64,000 nucleotides of DNA from Talinum fruticosum (lineage: Eukaryota; Streptophyta; Magnoliopsida; Caryophyllales; Talinaceae), in the NCBI GenBank assembly GCA_021018815.1, contig JAITYX010000077.1, forward strand, positions 1,327,501-1,391,500. Reading direction: 5' to 3'. The notes beneath the pieces were generated by a model. That model saw nothing but the letters and a program-made list of their open reading frames with translations. It was not told the DNA's origin and did not search any database. Shown here in pieces: positions 62,545-64,000 of this stretch. The position numbers and the translations under genes were made by a program. Within the stretch, counting starts at the first letter, position 1; every line of letters begins with the position of its first letter.

Positions 62545-64000
62545 TGATTTAATTGATATTGGTTGAGTCGATGGTCGAAATTTCGCTCCTCTACCGAACC
62601 CAATCCTCTAATCTTTCATGAATTCAACAGTTAAGTGTTGGGATGGTGACTTGAGATCACTATTGAAGACATCTCCAAAACTTAAAATGTCGACTTCAAT
62701 CCGGGTGCATGGTTCCGGGCAAATACATATCATAAGAGAGTTTGACTGGACATCTCGAATGGAAAGTTAGTGTATGGGAGGACGGAAGGTGGGCGTTATG
62801 TTTAGAACACATGTGTGAATGTGACGATCTGTTAAAGTGTTTGACATTGATCTCACCTCGACACCAATGTACATTCCCCAAGGGACACATACTATACAAG
62901 CGAATCCCTCATGCATCCGGTATGGTGGTTGAATGGATAATAATTACTTATTCGTCGTACCAAAAGGCACCAATGTGCCCAAATGGACATTCATCCGACG
63001 ACCCTACCGAGCTTCAATGCATTAAGCTTCATCGGAGGGAAGCATTTGAGGTTGTCGTTCAACTAAATCATGTTCATGAAAGATTGGAGGATCGGGTTCG
63101 ATAGACGAGTAAACTTCCGACCATCGACCCAACCAATATCAATCATGTTAGCTTAGCTAAATCATATTCAAGTTGCATTGTTGTGCAAACACACCGTACT
63201 TGGAATTGCATACTCATACGATTGTCATGTTGGGATTTATTGATGAACTTATTGATGAACAATTATCCATGAATAACTAGTTTGTAGCTTGCTTGACGTT
63301 GCTAAAACGAGAGGTTAAGAAATCCAATTGTTGATCATAAGTGTCTAAGTTACCTACGGTGTGAGTTGCATTGATAGTGGTTCGGTCGATGGTCGAACTT
63401 AATCTTCTACCGAACCCGATCTTCCAACCTTTCGATCTTTCATGAACATGATTATGTAGAACGACATCTTCTATGATTTGCAAGCGACAACAACACCCTA
63501 AGGGCAAGCTTAACGAGCCTCAAATGTTTCCCTCCGATGAAGCTTAATGCACTGAAACTCCTATAGGGTGGTGGGATGAATATCCATTTGGACACATTAG
63601 CTCCTTTTCGGTAGGACGAACAAGTAAGTATTGTCCATCCAACCACCATACCGGATGCCTCCGAGATCCACATGTATAGTATACATCCCTTGGGGAATGT
63701 ACATTGATGCCGAGGTGGGATCAATGTCGGACACTTCAACATATCATCACATTTGCATATGTGTTCTAAACGTAACACCCGTCTTTCGTCCATACGAGTA
63801 ACTCCATTACGGTCTTCCATCATCACATTTGCATATGTGTTCTAAACATAACACCCGTTTTCCGTCCTCCCATACGGTAACTTTCCATTATAGTCTTTCC
63901 ATTGCGGTCGTCAAACTCTCTTCCGATAGGAATTTACCTCGAATCATGTGCCCGGAGGGAAGTCGACATTTTAAGTTTTGAAGATGTCTCTTATCACCAT
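62545..64000. mobile_element. Large modular inverted repeat running off the window
   Basis: Left arm about 62643-63155 and right arm about 63365-64000 are inverted copies around a loop of about 210 bp. Anchors: ATGGTGA ... AAAACTTAAAATGTCGACTT (left, 62643-62700) against AAGTCGACATTTTAAGTTTT (right, about 63960-63979); TGTACATTCCCCAAGGGA against CCTTGGGGAATGTACATTG; CATCCGGTATGGTGGTTG against CAACCACCATACCGGATG. A third copy of the inner module (GTCGATGGTCGAA ... TCTACCGAACCC ... TCTTTCATGAA) lies just outside the left arm at about 62560-62625, in the same direction as the one at 63377. The right arm holds a 76-bp internal duplication. Paralogous ORFs of about 120 codons occur in both arms. 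It may be a foldback or long-TIR transposon, or a source of hairpin RNA. No transposase was seen. Confidence 0.7.
63744..63866. repeat. 76-bp internal duplication in the right arm (partial second copy)
   Basis: TCATCACATTTGCATATGTG starts at 63744 and again at 63820, followed in both by TTCTAAAC(G/A)TAACACCCGT and TTCCGTCC/TTCGTCC. The left arm carries only one equivalent block. Confidence 0.85.

Overview
The window looks like nuclear DNA of a flowering plant, most likely a eudicot. It has long AT-rich intergenic stretches full of microsatellites and small inverted-repeat elements, intron-containing genes with GT-AG splice sites, and five plant gene families: ALOG/LSH, SCAR/WAVE, Dof, Pollen Ole e 1 and a DUF676 serine esterase. 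Nothing bacterial, organellar or viral was seen. The species cannot be fixed from the sequence alone. All family assignments are from recognised motifs, not from a search.

Layout. 1-187 holds what looks like the last coding exon of an unidentified + strand gene. 188-9779 is gene-poor and contains a foldback element (4043-4466) and an (AT)n tract. 9780-10325 (-) is an intronless ALOG/LSH transcription factor, a sharp GC-rich island. 10714-10990 is an 83-bp tandem repeat, followed at 11060-11223 by a tRNA-Gly(CCC)/tRNA-Lys(UUU)-like pair with no terminator between the two. 11224-24000 is gene-poor and carries several MITE-like elements and diverged direct repeats. 24369-35587 (+) is a nine-exon SCAR/WAVE gene, closest in memory to SCAR3. 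Its giant exon carries an expanded internal repeat and three apparent single-base frame breaks, and its intron 4 carries a repetitive insertion. 35588-42790 is gene-poor. 42967-43482 (+) is an intronless Dof factor of the COG1/Dof1.5 (CDF-like) type. 47376-48541 (-) is a two-exon secreted Pollen Ole e 1-like protein. A possible small first exon lies at 51410-51464 (-). 54047-60766 (-) is a DUF676 lipase-like gene in ten visible exons, with its 5' end not found. The last 1.5 kb (62545-64000) is a large modular inverted repeat that runs off the window.

The genes are independent loci with separate roles: meristem and organ boundary control (LSH), actin nucleation through Arp2/3 (SCAR), light and photoperiod signalling (Dof), extracellular matrix (Ole e 1-like) and lipid ester hydrolysis (DUF676). 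There is no sign of a gene cluster. The most unusual items are the repeat-expanded SCAR exon with its aligned -1 breaks, the tRNA pair that seems to share one terminator, and the modular inverted repeat at the right edge.
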